Assembly (NCBI GenBank): GCA_025738555.1
Contig: JAOVFP010000007.1
Coordinates: 2,480,001-2,544,000 of the forward strand
Reading direction: 5' to 3'
DNA length: 64,000 bases
DNA from: Cyathus striatus
Lineage: Eukaryota > Basidiomycota > Agaricomycetes > Agaricales > Nidulariaceae
A model generated the notes under the pieces. The model saw nothing but the letters and a program-made list of their open reading frames with translations. It searched no databases and was not told the DNA's origin. Positions 48,136 to 59,934 of the stretch are shown here, one piece after another. The position numbers were made by a program, and so were the translations under genes. Within the stretch, counting starts at the first letter, position 1. The number at the start of each line of letters is the position of its first letter.

Positions 48136-49289
48136 GGCATTTGGCTGTCAGGTTCCATGCTGTCATGGAACCTGAAGTGTAACCTATCATGTAACTTGTC
48201 ATGTCAGATCATCAGAAGATCATCAGTGACAAGCGTCACAGAAAATTGAGCTAACTTACCAATTTCCAAAAACAAAGGTATCAAAATGCTACAACCATGA
48301 AATCAGAATGGCAACAATGAGCTGGGTTAGATTACATAAGAGACCTCAGCTAGGTTTGAAAAGGCAAGGCCACATGTTCACATCACATACAGCACAAACT
48401 TGTGGATACTTAATGTTTGATTTTTAAAATACTTGTTGCAAAGCAGCATTGTATTGAATTAAACAGATGATAATAAATGTATTGTAGCATTTTAATATCC
48501 ATTATACAGGTGATAATTGCTCAAAATATATTTAGTCTGTAGTAGGCTCAGTGGTTTTTGCTCAGTGAACTGTAAATGATCATTAAAAAATTCTACAGTT
48601 GGAAAGGTGTGTTAATAAACAGGTTATAAGCAGTCAATGTCTAAAAACTTAATACTTATTACAGAATCATCACAGCAGAAGAAAACATATCTTACAGCAC
48701 GAGTGAATGGGGCGATGTGATATATATAAAGTCAGACTGCACTCACATTGCAGGTTGATTGACTATTGGTAAGTTGTACAAGTTTGAACAAAGTTATTTT
48801 ATATGCAAGAAGGCAGATGTTCAAACCTACATGGTTGTAAAGTTTTAGCTTAGCTATATTTTAGTTGCTGTGTGTTCCACTACATCAGTTTTTAACATGT
48901 AACTCTGGTTTATCATTCTTTCTCGGTAATTGTAAATATTCTGTAACTATTTCACATGAATTATTGATAGTCACAAATACAATATTTAACCTGTAATGTA
49001 CTACTGCAGCAGAATAATTATTCATGAAAAGAATGGCTGTTCTTCCAAAATATTGTGTTGATGGTGAATCAAACACACAACCTTCTCATTTCGAGTGCAG
49101 CTATTGTTGCTTACCTCATCTTTTCGGGCTCACTTTCACTGTTCTGACTTCGCAGTTGCCATGTGACAAATTCTTTGTGCTCATCAAGTGCTCATGAACT
49201 GGTAAGCTGGTTCAATTTAATGTGACTTGTGTCACTGATGATTTGATGATGATCGACTTGACAGTAAACATGACAGCCAAATGTCTGCC
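48136..49289. mobile_element. Long-TIR element (copy 1), about 1.15 kb, with tRNA-like boxes
   Basis: Left end GGCATTTGGCTGTCAGG; the reverse complement of the right end reads GGCAGACATTTGGCTGTCA. Terminal repeats are about 130 bp with ATCAGTGACA and GAGCT(A/-)ACTTACCA segments in common. Homologous to 62351-63418. B-box-like motifs (TGTTCAAACC near 48815, GTTTGATTC on the minus strand near 49065) lie inside. CpG-depleted. Confidence 0.7.
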
Positions 49290-49462
49290 ATGACAGTGAT
49301 GAGTAATATATCACATGATTGATATTTTGTTTGAATTTTGAAACACTATACAATAAAACCTATATCCCTATAAATACTATTACTACACATATTCACCCTA
49401 TCCCTATAGGTACACCCTTGAAGTGTATAGGGATAGTATATAGTTGGAGCCTTAGCACAATA

Positions 49463-50072
49463 GCAAGTAGGACCTCATCTCCACCACTGAAAACCATGTG
49501 AGAACCATCCACTCCACCAAAGACCAAGCCAGGCTCCCTATGAGACAGAATCACCACCTTTGAAAAGAATGCCTCAGCACCTGAATCCTGAACCAGCAGC
49601 ACCAGCATGAAACACAAGCATACTTGGCCCTTCACAACAAAGAGAGGGAGGATCAACAAAGGAACAAAAGGGGAAGGGCTGGGGGCAGAGTGGGGAAAGG
49701 GAGGGAAGGAGTCAGAGCAGGAGAGCAAGGGAGTGGGGAAGTGAGGGGGGATGGTGATGGTAAGGAAGCAAGAAGGAATGGTACACTGTTTGGTGTTACA
49801 CCAGTGCACCAAAGAAATGCATGGACCCTCTAAAAGTCTGTCAAGAACTTGTAAATTTATGAAGTGCTCACAAAGTCACCCTAGCTCAAAGAAATGAGTT
49901 GACTGTGTGCAGCAAAAGCAAAAGTGACAACAGTTGTGTAATATGCAGTAATGCAATACAGAAATAGATTAGATAAATATGAAAATAGCAGTGATTTCTG
50001 GCTGGGCTCAGATAATACTGGAAATGTCAGATCTGGCCAGATGGTCTGGACCAGACCTGCGTGACTTTTGAC
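49463..50072. other. Anonymous sequence without recognisable gene
   Basis: Purine-rich tract at 49650-49770 gives chance ORFs. Nothing else seen. Confidence 0.4.
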
Positions 50073-51142
50073 TGGGAATGAGTATAAAGTACCTAGTTTA
50101 GCGCAACATAGTATAAATTAAAATATAAGTAATTTCACTCACACCATGTACACTCACTAAGAAAGTGCTTGGCAGGTAAGACTCAGATGCAGGACACTTC
50201 TGGGCAATGTAAAGTAACGAAAAGGTGATGAAGACCAATGCCCAAGATGAAATGTGTGCTTAGCAAACACTTTGATGCACATTTTATGTGCATTCCTTAA
50301 TCTCAGACTTAGCACAGACTTAGAACTTTGACTCTCATTACACTCAGAATCTCTAGCTCACACAAACACTCTGGCAGAACTGCTTAATTGTATTTCTCAG
50401 GGCACAGGAGACTGCCCTCATACTACTCTACTCTACCTATTAAATATCATACAGAACTATGGCTAGAGAAACTATATAGTTGATACAAATACAGTAATTT
50501 ACACATTAGCTAAGCAGTAAGGTAGACATTTAGACTGGATACAGGCATCTGGGATGGACCAGAGTAAATCACAGATACACAAATATATGAGTACCAAGAG
50601 ATAGTGAAGGACAATAAATCATCCTGCAGGAAGAACACTCCATATGGAGGTGTGATGCTGCATGCTTTGACATGTGGAAATGGGAACCACTGAATCAGCC
50701 TGCTGGGAATGCCAGGTCTCAAACCTGGCCAGGCACCTATGGCATGCTGATGCACAGCACTGGTACAGTGTGGTTAGATAGTGGCATTTACTGTGAGTCT
50801 AAGTCATCATGCCTTTTCCTATGATGCGATAACATATGACTTTGATATCCTATTATTAGAATAGATGTGCACTTAGCTTGATCTCCGGCCTTACTGGTAA
50901 TTATTTCCCACCAATGTCAAGAATAAGCTCTGACCTCAGTGTTTCTATTCTTAGACACTTTCCTACTTAGGCTAGTTATGTCCCTTATTAGTGCGAATCG
51001 TTCCCATGCTAGCTAATGGTCTGGGACCTCTACCTTAGCTACTAATTACAACCCAGATATATTATACTGTTTGTAAGTAGCACTTAGAATATGGAAGTAA
51101 ATGTTTTATAGTAGGTAGAAGTACACTAGGCATATTAAGTAC
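50073..51142 (-). repeat. 1.07-kb dispersed repeat, CpG-depleted copy
   Basis: Reverse complement of 4158-5225 over its full length. Most CG sites of that copy are TG or CA here (for example CACGCCATAGG versus CATGCCATAGG). It abuts 57-bp repeat units at 51145. Confidence 0.75.
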
Positions 51143-51144
51143 TT

Positions 51145-51255
51145 ATGAGTATACACACTAGTATTACAATAACAATAGAAATCATATAGTAATGAGTACT
51201 TATGAGGACACACATTAGTATTACAATAACAATAGGAATCATACAGTAAGTCTGT
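51145..51255 (-). repeat. Two 57-bp units of the 43.4-45.7 kb family
   Basis: AGTACTTATGAG ... ACTAGTATTACAATAACAAT occurs twice. Same unit as in both arms of the foldback element at 43363-45690. Confidence 0.75.
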
Positions 51256-52659
51256 TCAACCTGGGTGTTCTAAGGCATCAAGAAGGGGGCAAATGTAAAC
51301 TGGATTGGGGTGAGATAGATACATGATATTTAAAGAAAATATGAATAAGGTGACTACTTAATGAGGAATGGTTGGAATAAAACGGAAATTAATGGTAGAT
51401 TATTGGAAGAAAAAGGAAAAGCTTGAAACATAAAGCATATCAATGAATTAAAAGAGAATTTATAAATTAAAAACTTGAGAGGAGAGACTAGAGGCGATGA
51501 CACAGCCACTGGTAAGGTGAACTGTGGTATTTAGTGGAGCTTGGTAGTGCGCAGTACTGATGATCTTGAGTAATTGCAGTGTTGCAGGCAATGTAGGAGT
51601 GTCAGCATTGAAGGGAAATGAGAGAGTGTGTGTGTGTGTGAATGCGAACAAACACATCGACACACACATCACTTGATTACATAATGGAAATTGTAATATC
51701 TTGATTTTTGTAGTGCAGGCGAAATGCCTGCTCTACAATGGATCTGGGTGGGAATAGGAATGAGGTCAGGAATATTCTTGATTAATGTGCCATAGTACAG
51801 GTCTTATGTAACTACATTGCCCGTGTTAGACAATACCCTGCTCTAGGATTGTATAAGTCAGTCAGTGCACCACAGAATCAAAACTAGACAAGAGGCACTG
51901 ACACATTCAGCCCTCCTTATGTCTCTATTAGGAATTACAAGAACCAGTAGGCTAAGGAGGTTGGTTCACAAATGCACTTAAAGCAGCCTATACTCGAGTT
52001 CCCCATACTGAGGCCACCAAGGCCACCACAGCATCACATATGACATGTGTGTCCCGCCTTTCCCAAGCCTCTCCAATAAAAATGCTTTACCGAATCACTT
52101 CCCTTCTTGTCTCCTGGAGGTCTCTCCTTCTCACACCCTCTTCTCCCCTGGAACATTCCATGCATATCGAAACACCTTCAGGAATCACCATAACCAATCT
52201 CCACTCTCTATGAAGAACTTCCACTTTCCATCACCCAATATATCTGGGGGAGTATTACACAGATGTGTTGGATCATTGGGAGGTATAAGGAGGCATTGAG
52301 TTGACTAGGAGCTGCAATAGGTTGGTTTATCCTGGGGCATTAAGAGTTGATTGTTCAATTGAAGAGGGCGTTTTTGTGTGAGCTGTGTATGACACTCTTG
52401 TTTCAATTTATAAGCATCTTGATCTGCATAATGCCTATTTCATTGCTGATTTCATTCAACAGCATCCTCATCTTCTACATCACTCCAGGGAGGTAAAGGG
52501 GCATGTTGATTTGAGCTGCGATAGATACAGGCTCTTCAGTGAAAAAAATATCAGTGCATCTGAAATAACTAGGACATACAAATCAATATGCAAATTCCTA
52601 ATTCTAATTATCTCTTGTAATGCACATGACATAGGATTTAAATATCCGACCATGCACTA
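51256..52659. other. Anonymous sequence with weak + strand frames
   Basis: Frames at 52045-52299 and 52385-52663 have no domain I recognise; no consistent splicing was found. Confidence 0.3.
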
Positions 52660-53468
52660 TTAACCTCTCTTGGCTATATGCTTCAAATCTTCAATGATAT
52701 CATCAATAAACTTCTGTGGTACATCACTACTGAGGTTATTTGAGTTGTCCCTGAATGCACTACTGAACATTCTCAGCCATTGAAGAGATTTTTGCGCAAC
52801 CTTTCGATCCTTTCCAAGATGTATTGAGTACCATTCTAGAACTGTAAAGTCATTAGTGAATAGCATGTATGCAGTCAATAGTGATCCGATTTACCTCTAT
52901 TATTCCTGCTATTTGGGTTCACTACATGCTGTACTACATTAGAGTCCCATTTTACCAATTCCTTGAGAACCTTATTTTCAATTATTTTTTTTAGTCCCGT
53001 CCCCATTGATGCTTTAAACTTCGAACTGAAATAAGCAGGACATACTACAGTCAGTTACTTAAAAATAAGTGAATAAAGATTTCATACCACATGGCCGGGT
53101 TATATGTGTAATAAGTATCGGGTCTTGTATCTTATCCATCTCCAAACTTAATATATGCCAGATAGTTTCCATTCTCCGCATTCTTATTAAACGTAATTCA
53201 GTGGATATTGGTGGAAAATATTTCATTATAAACTGACATATATCATCTCATTACTCACTGTGCTTGGAGTGGTGATCATGTATAATCCAGATCTTGAGTG
53301 TTTAAAGAGCCTAAAAACAGCATGAGAAAGACAGATCCAGTTATAAGACAAATAATCTTACCTTTCTGGAGGTTGAATGGAAATAGGAAACACATTGCTA
53401 GGGAAGACATAGAATGAAGTGAATATCACAGCAAGAGTAGCCATTAGTAGCAACCAAGTAGTAGGCAT
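52660..53468 (-). CDS. Five-exon gene, unknown secreted or membrane protein, one in-frame stop
   Basis: Exons 53468-53362, 53310-53259, 53182-53088, 53025-52895 and 52841-52660 join with consistent phases through introns of 51, 76, 62 and 53 nt, each GT...AG, to 188 residues. The start gives MPTTWLLLMATLAVIFTSFY, a signal peptide or membrane anchor, followed by YVFPSNVFPISIQPPE. Exon 4 encodes a basic, helical stretch (MGTGLKKIIENKVLKELVKW) and exon 5 ends LSSDVPQKFIDDIIEDLKH.... Exon 3 carries one TAA (codon 17 of the exon, about 53132-53134); otherwise the frame is open throughout, which is unlikely by chance across five exons. It may be a recent pseudogene, or the TAA may be bypassed by a different splice. 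Family not recognised. CG sites are partly kept. Confidence 0.55.
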
Positions 53469-53469
53469 C

Positions 53470-54093
53470 GGTTTGATGGATAATGTGTTTAATGTAAGGA
53501 AATGTTGTTGACAGGTGGAAGGAGATTTGTTTGAAACTGCTAACTTGGGACATAAAAATCCGAAGCGGTCACAGTGTATACTTTAAGTATTATACCATAG
53601 ATGCCTAGGTGGATTTAAATACAGAGAATTAAAATGTTATATCGATCACACAAGTGTAAATCATGCCAAGGACTATAGTGTTGCGGTGATATTACATCAC
53701 TGAGAAATCATGATACACAGATTAATTTCTACAGAGAATTTAATTAAAGCCCGGCAGGCCCACATTGATGATTGGGCTTACAGATACAGAAAATCACCTA
53801 AGACTTGAGTACCCTGAGTCATTACATAGTAAGTAACATGTTTGCACAGCAAAGTGTGGATTTCATCTCGTAGCTTACTTGTACTCATACTCTTTACTTT
53901 GCTCACTTCATTTATAGGTATGTACAGCAGTACATCCATCTTACATCTAATAGACCTTCATTTATAGACTCTTATCGTACTTCATTGCAGATTCAAGACA
54001 AGGTCCCAACAAATTGTGTACAGTTACACTTCAGTCTGATACAAACTAGAACTCAAACGATGGGTCAAAACACATGAATTTTGGTGTTCATCC
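53470..54093. other. Upstream of the five-exon gene; no other gene seen
   Basis: Mixed sequence with moderate CpG. Would contain the promoter of the minus-strand gene. No motif stands out. Confidence 0.35.
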
Positions 54094-54164
54094 TGACTTG
54101 CATAATATGGATGTTCTGTATCAGCATCCTCTTCTTCTATGTCACTCCAGCGATCATCTCCATA

Positions 54165-55018
54165 TCAATAACCATCAAAATCTATTCCAGCACAATCCAT
54201 CCTCATCCTCCACAGCCGCACAGTGCTAAATGATTCAGGGTGAACAATCATGATCCTCGAATCCACTGCTTCCCATTCCTGAATCAACCCAGGAACATCA
54301 TCATCATTTCCCCAGATATGGAATAAGTGGTCAAGTAGGAGTACAATGGACTGCAATTGTTTAACATCCCTGAGACCACATAATGCTCTTGGTAGGTACT
54401 TGTTATATCCATCAATGGGCATCGCAATGTGAGTTAGTTCCGGTAGCCATTGAAATATATCCCTAGGAATGTGATCAAAGTTCTCATAGAAGTCAATATA
54501 TTGAAAATATATATACTTGACTTGCAATAGCTCTAATCGCAGTTCCACGAATGCTTGTATCACAGACATATTAATGTAGAGAGAGCGAAGTGGTAACACT
54601 GCAACATGTTGAAGGATGGATTTGATGTAATGTTCATGTCCCAGGAACAGATGTTGAATGTCTATGCAAATCGATAGCATATCTATCACAAATTCCATCA
54701 ATATGAAGAGAACATTCTTCACATTCAAGTGAAAGAATGATTTAGGCTCGGACTTGAGAGCAATTTTGAATTTATTAAATGGTTGTGTTGGTAATAGCTG
54801 TAATCGCTATCACGATCGAACTTGAGGGTTTGATATAATATTGGTTCTACACTATATTGAAAGTTTAATGGAGTGATTGATGTTACGGTAGTGTCTTACC
54901 ATGATCGAACCCATTTGGACACTGTACACAAGTGAGTGCCTGTTTTATAGGCAGGACTCATCCTGACAACACATTGAAATATCTCGTCTTCGATTTTGGG
55001 GGGGAAGAAAAATGACAT
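54165..55018 (-). pseudogene. F-box-type gene, copy 2, nearly intact
   Basis: Start at 55018 (MSFFFPPKIEDEIFQ). Exon 1 encodes an F-box-like segment (PPKIEDEIFQCVVRMSP...LCTVSKWV), which in this family would recruit the SCF ubiquitin ligase. It ends at 54900, a 48-nt intron (GTAAGA...ATATAG, 54852-54899) follows, and exon 2 runs from 54851 (CVEPILYQTLKFDRDSDY...) to the stop at 54165. Exon 2 has Leu-rich segments as in many agaric F-box proteins. Compared with copy 1 at 11386-11959, a 10-bp deletion near 54775 shifts the frame, so the protein is truncated. Transposon B sits about 44 bp upstream of the start codon. Similarity to copy 1 extends from about 54094 to 56636. Confidence 0.7.
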
Positions 55019-55061
55019 CGGATGTGGGACCTGGGTGCTCGGAGATTTTCCCTTAAAATAT

Positions 55062-56368
55062 GGGCTACTAGAATTTGATGTTGCCCTGTATTTTGACATT
55101 GCCTCACTGGCAATGTCAATTCTTGCATGGCAATGTCACAGCAATGCCAAAGTGCCCGCGATCGATTTTTTCCCACACCCTCACTAACAAATCTCGACTG
55201 CGAGTCACTGTCTCCCGCCCCTCTCTTTTGGAATTTCACATGTGTATCACCATTGCCTGCTTCCTGCTCATCATTTCCCATGCTTTCTCTCATACTCTTT
55301 GATAATTTTTTTACACAAAACACAATAGTCTACTATTTGTACTACAATATAGAGTCATCTTACTTTACAAAGTATGGTACATGTTACAGTGAATATTTTT
55401 AAAAATGTATCTAATTCACATTTTTCATATCTTTATTACCATAATTACATAGTGAAATATTGACTGGTACATATGTCATAAATTATATTAGGTGATGCAA
55501 AAATAATTGAATAAAATGAAAAAGAATTGAGCTACAAAATAAGAAAAAACTTGCTCACTGCTGAGTATGATGACAAGGAAGTTTGATGTGTGCCGTGGCG
55601 ATGAGGAAGGGTGCTTGATGGAGTGATGGATGGGGTGAACACTGCATACAAATGTAAACAAAGGTGGGGCGGAGGGCGTGGGAAAAATTAAACCTCCAGC
55701 AACGTCAAAAGCAATGTCAGGCAATGCCAGGCAACGTCATGGCAACGCCAAATCTAACAAAAAAGTCCAAATTGGCAACATCACAACAACGTCACGGCAA
55801 CGTCGCACAACGCCAGGCAACGTCAAGCAATGTCCGGCAATGCCAAGCAACGTCAATTCTCGGATCGGCAACATCAATTATCAAATGGCAATGTCAAAAT
55901 CTGATTATCAACAATTTCTACAACTAGTATAAAAATGAGTAGAGTGCATCTATCTCTATGAAATCTTTACTTTTATTTCTATATATCATGTATTTACTAA
56001 TCTACAAGCTGTCTAGAGTGGAAATTTTGTGTACAAAGGAAAAAAATACTTATTTCCAACTTATTTCACTGTGAGATTATAAGTTATACCCTGTTATACA
56101 TGGCTCATATTCCTCATCAAGAGCTAATATATATTATATGAATGCAAGGTACATTTTTCATTGCGAAATCCTACTAATTTATTGTATTTATTACTAACTA
56201 AGCATGTGCACGAGCCGGACTCGAACACAGGACCTCACCAAGCAACGCCACTGCAACGCCAGGCAACGCCAAAATTAAATATGCAACGTCAGGCAACGCC
56301 AATGCAACGCCAGGCAACGTCACTTGGGCAACGTCAAAATACAGGGCAACGTCAAATTCTGTGGGCCC
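55062..56368. mobile_element. Inverted-repeat element B with 9-bp target duplication
   Basis: Direct repeats TTAAAATAT lie at 55053-55061 and 56369-56377, the same site and duplication as element A in copy 1. TIRs begin GGGCTACTAGAATTTGATG and GGGCCCACAGAATTTGACG and continue TTGCCCTGTATTTTGA. Inside are dense arrays of GGCAACGTCA/GGCAACGCCA words (55690-55910, 56235-56360), with TG variants at the left (55080-55150). No transposase. Non-autonomous MULE-type by duplication length. Confidence 0.85.
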
Positions 56369-56377
56369 TTAAAATAT

Positions 56378-56636
56378 ATATCTGTCATGCACAGCCGTGA
56401 TCTGGAATCCCTCCAAATGTACATAAGAAGACATCATAAATCAATCAGAAACAACTAGTAGATTAGGTTTATGTGGGTCCAGATGTAAAATTTGAGCACG
56501 ATTCGAAGCACCTACTGATGATCAGATTCTGTGTAACAACTTCGTTGGAAATTGGAAATATGTTGTGTCCTTTCACATCGTTTCAGAACCTCCGTGGCGC
56601 TTCTATGTCCTTTGATGATATGGAGAAGATGTGTTG
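56378..56636 (-). promoter_or_regulatory. Upstream flank shared by both F-box copies
   Basis: Matches 13876-14128. It probably contained the promoter of the ancestral gene. No individual motif is identified. Confidence 0.5.
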
Positions 56637-56812
56637 ACGACAACCCTTCTTCAAACCTTGCTCTGATCTACTGGGATACAAGTAATGAGGTAAGATTGAA
56701 TATAGTAAGGAGTGTGGACAGACAAGTCTAGAATGCTATACAAATTGATAAAGGAGTGGTGGTAATGATTAACATATCTGAAATAATAATTGACGTTCAT
56801 GTAGTAGCTATA

Positions 56813-57565
56813 TTATAATATATCCAATCGTGCGGCTAGCTCTGCTTTCTCTGCGCCTTCACCGTAATATATCTCTGTATCTTCTAAACACTTTGCTTTA
56901 ACACGAGGGAAAACGTTTCTCCACGCACCTGGATCTTCAGGATCTTCATCCATATAATTGATAGCCCTGAAAGAATGCTCACCAGAGCAAAATGCCAGGT
57001 ACGTAATGATGATACTGAGCGCGTCAACGTGCGCGGGGGAAATGATCAACACCTTAGCTGGGTGACCAACAAATGTAGGGATTGAAGGAGATGGAGGATT
57101 GGCCTGGGAATAATATGGGAGACAAAGGAGAGAAAGTCGCGTGCTACTTGGAGCTGTTTACCGCCAAGATCAGTGACTTTCTTACTTTTCATCTCTTGAA
57201 TCTCCGTCCCTGTGTTGCGAACGCGACGACAGGTCTTCGTTATTCTCATGGTGGAAGGAGGGATGGCTTTAATTTGAAACGAGAGGTTGAGAACGTCTAC
57301 GGATGATTCTTTCTTCGTCTCCACCCAAATCTCACATTCCTCCGCCTGAACCACTCGTATAATGTGAGTGAAATCCTCTTTTAACGATTCGAGAGGAAAT
57401 TCTGAAGCGAAAGACACAGAAGATACGACAAGGAAGAGACCGGTACGTGGGGAGGTGGGGGGTGGGAGTTGAAGACACGACGGGGGTAGATTGGGGGAGT
57501 GTGGTTGATTGAGCTTCGTGAGCTGGAGGAGTGGATTGAGACCTGTGGGGTACTGGGGAGGACAT
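56813..57565 (-). CDS. Unknown gene, at least two exons; N-terminal part uncertain
   Basis: Exon 57399-57162 and exon 57057-56813 join in phase 1 through a 104-nt intron (GTAAAC...CACCCAG), reading ...KKVTDLGAKVLIISPAHVDA... to the stop at 56813. The product has ordinary globular composition: FPLESLKEDFTHIIRVVQ, ECEIWVETKKESSVDVL, then DPEDPGAWRNVFPRVKAK and a C-terminal AEKAELAARLDIL. Upstream, an ATG at 57565 opens a Ser/Pro/Thr-rich frame, but the junction to the exon starting at about 57399 (acceptor CGCTTCAG) is not resolved; it needs a phase-1 donor I could not place. CG content is normal, so this lies in host-like gene space. Family not recognised. Confidence 0.5.
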
Positions 57566-57685
57566 CAAGTGCGTTATGCACTGTGCAGAGGTGGATTGTG
57601 CGTTTGATTAAATCAGGTGATTTTTAATGAATGTAAGTTTCGGTAAGTTTTCTCTTATTCTACTTATCTTTAACTCTTTTAACCG

Positions 57686-58052
57686 ATGTCACCGACTTTG
57701 CGGAGCCTTACTATCAGGTTAGGGAGACTCATTTCCCCCACTGGACCTCGGCTCGGCTACGACAGTGGCATCATCTGCGGCCACATTATTATACCGTTGA
57801 TACACATGTTAGCTATGGCTGTGCGAACGTGGATATATCTTCCTGTTCCAAAGGAACTTCGAGGGCTCCTTGAAGCTTTTCCTTGCTTCAAAACTGAGCT
57901 AGTAATGTCTCAATTCACGAGTTCAGCGTATATCACGCCGACAGTACAGTGCAGGTAACGTACCAGGTTGCTCATAAAGCTCCGAAGCCTCCATTACTTG
58001 ATCACCATGTTTCTCTAGCGAACCACGAATTCCCATCCACCATGCTCAGTAA
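57686..58052 (+). CDS. Small unknown gene, two exons, 100 residues
   Basis: Starts MSPTLRSLTIRLGRLISPTG. Exon 57686-57954 and exon 58019-58052 join in phase 2 through a 64-nt intron (GTAACG...CTCTAG), ending ...SEPRIPIHHAQ. The middle is hydrophobic (GHIIIPLIHMLAMAVRTWIY), a possible membrane segment. It lies divergently from the 56813-57565 gene with about 120 bp between the possible starts, so they may share a promoter. No family recognised; a chance ORF with a good splice donor remains possible. Confidence 0.35.
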
Positions 58053-58663
58053 AGGTGAGCCATCATAGTTTTTCTGTTGCTATTATATAGTGTACTTTGA
58101 AGTACTAGTAATACCAGGGCTGCATTCGCCCGATAGAGTACTCAGAAATTTTTCAATGACTGAAAGACTAGAGACAGTAAGAGCGGTAAGAGTTGGGTGA
58201 GAGTGTTGGAAGCATGTGGTTGCCGAAGGCGCCGGTGGCCTAGCACCAGCAGGTCCGGACCGAGATGAAAATCATCTGTTCGGTAATACCCGTCGCCCGT
58301 CGTTGCCCTCGCCTCTCAGTCAGTTCATCATTATCTCTCAGTGCGGTTCTCTTCCTCTCCAAAGTCTCATTCTCCCTCCATCCACTTACTACTCTTTCAT
58401 TCGACAGAAAATCACAAGCATGCGAAGGGCCTGTACATGATGCGAAACGCATGGATCGTTCTCAGATGGCTGGACTATTGGGATAGGCACTCAAGGATAG
58501 GTTTGGGCTAAGGCGGATCCGTTCAGATGAACAGTGCGTGCTTTTATATCACTCTACGAACCACACTGATGCAAATCTAGTCATACAACAAACGATCTCA
58601 GCTATTCTCTGGGCAACAGCCTAACGGTTACATGTTACACCCCACCCCGCCCTCAAGCACCTT
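58053..58663. other. CpG-normal sequence, no firm gene
   Basis: Overlapping frames on both strands at 58240-58486; neither shows a known domain. Confidence 0.3.
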
Positions 58664-59840
58664 ATGTCTGCTCCTTCCCTTCTCCCGACTTCCATCTCTC
58701 TCTCACTCTCCAACGTCTTCTCCCACTCCCTCCCTCTTATCTCCCTGTTTCGACATACATCACGCTCACATGTTTACCTACAGACCATGATAAGCTCCCT
58801 TAGGCACACTCAATCAAGCTGGCTCATCCCCGCATTCGGCCCTTTTACCTCAGCAGGAGGCAACGACGCACCTCCAAGCCATACACCCCACACTCTCACT
58901 GGTTTCCTACTTCCCCACGGAAAGCCCCTCTTCTCTCTGCTGAACTCCCTCCTCGCTCTGGGACCAACCAAACTCTTTGCCAGCGGCACTCCACATATCC
59001 ATCAATATGGGATCTATCCTCCCACGTCTTCGTTCCCCCTTAATCCCACGCTAACTCGGTGCTGGTTGACTTGTCTCTCTACTGCAGAAGAGTCCGTTTG
59101 CGAGGCCTGCGAGCGTGTGTGTGAGGTTGGGACACGGTGCCCGTGAGGTCAGGAAGACGGGCCGTCTTGGGTGCAACATGCTTCAGGAGGGGAAGGAAGT
59201 GGAGGAGGGGGGTGGGTATACATCAGCCCATGTTCTATGCTCCTCCTGGAGTTTTGCGTCGTTCGACCAGTGCGCCGAGGCCTCCCAGTCAAAATCGGAC
59301 AAGATGTACCGACGCGTTCGGTCACGACGATCTCGCGAAGCGTGCGAGGGACTGGAGAGAGGATTACATCGCTCGCTCTCTCCATGGCCGTTTTCGCTTC
59401 CTCTTCAGAGCTCGCTCGTACTCAAGCGCTCACCTTCCATATCCCTAGCGCATTTCGAAAAACATACAAACGTACGATATCCCTATACCCTGGCGCAGGA
59501 GGGCACACCTCAGCACATCCTACGACCTCCATCTCCCTCCCCTTTCTATCCCCCAAATCACACTCTACCAACTCCCACTCCTGCCCCTCGCTCCAATCGG
59601 TCACCGTCACGCACCCTTTATCCCCCCCGGTCCATCCCTATATGCGCTTCCACGCCCAGCGGAATCACCATATCGTACCCCTCTAGGTCCGTACAAGGAA
59701 CTCCAGGAACCAATTGACAAGGTGGATAATACGTGGACGTGTTAGGGGGAAGGAATGGAAGAGTTTGTCGAGAGCTGCAATAAGGTGTGCGGAGGCTAGA
59801 GCCTGAGGGTAACGCATTCAAATCACGTCGCCACCAATAT
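58664..59840 (+). pseudogene. DUF6699-like gene, decayed copy
   Basis: Inverted paralogue of 59935-60898. Shared segments are LFASGT (about 58975), PFARPAS (about 59096), then after a ~119-nt intron beginning GTGAGG the block MFYAPP...RSTSAPRP...TDAF...DDLAK...DWREDYIA.SL.GRFRF (59229-59410), and SIPICASTPSGITI (59632-59673). Against the other copy the MFY block differs mostly at third codon positions (for example AGA/AGG, TAC/TAT, ATC/ATT), showing past selection on the protein. It carries frameshifts near 59005, 59060 and 59675 and loses the C-terminal part of the domain. Confidence 0.65.
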
Positions 59841-59934
59841 CGCACAGATCACCCCTCTATCGTTCCAAGCGTCGTCGAAACCACCTCCATGCCTTCCCCA
59901 CAAAATCCCTCCCATATCCCACAATGAAACAAAT

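Larger units (their letters stand above)
46759..49454. mobile_element. Non-autonomous hAT-type element (TAAGGCTCCAAC family), 2.7 kb
   Basis: Direct repeats GCACAATA lie at 46751-46758 and 49455-49462. Ends TAAGGCTCCAAC (46759) and GTTGGAGCCTTA (49443-49454). It contains an ORF, a minisatellite and a second transposon, and no transposase. Its ends match the 690-bp element at 31999. Confidence 0.85.

Noticed and set aside
57332..57568. ORF with Ser/Pro/Thr-rich start as a separate gene
   Set aside because: Its 3' half runs in the wrong frame over the better supported exon 57399-57162; only its first part may be a 5' exon of that gene.
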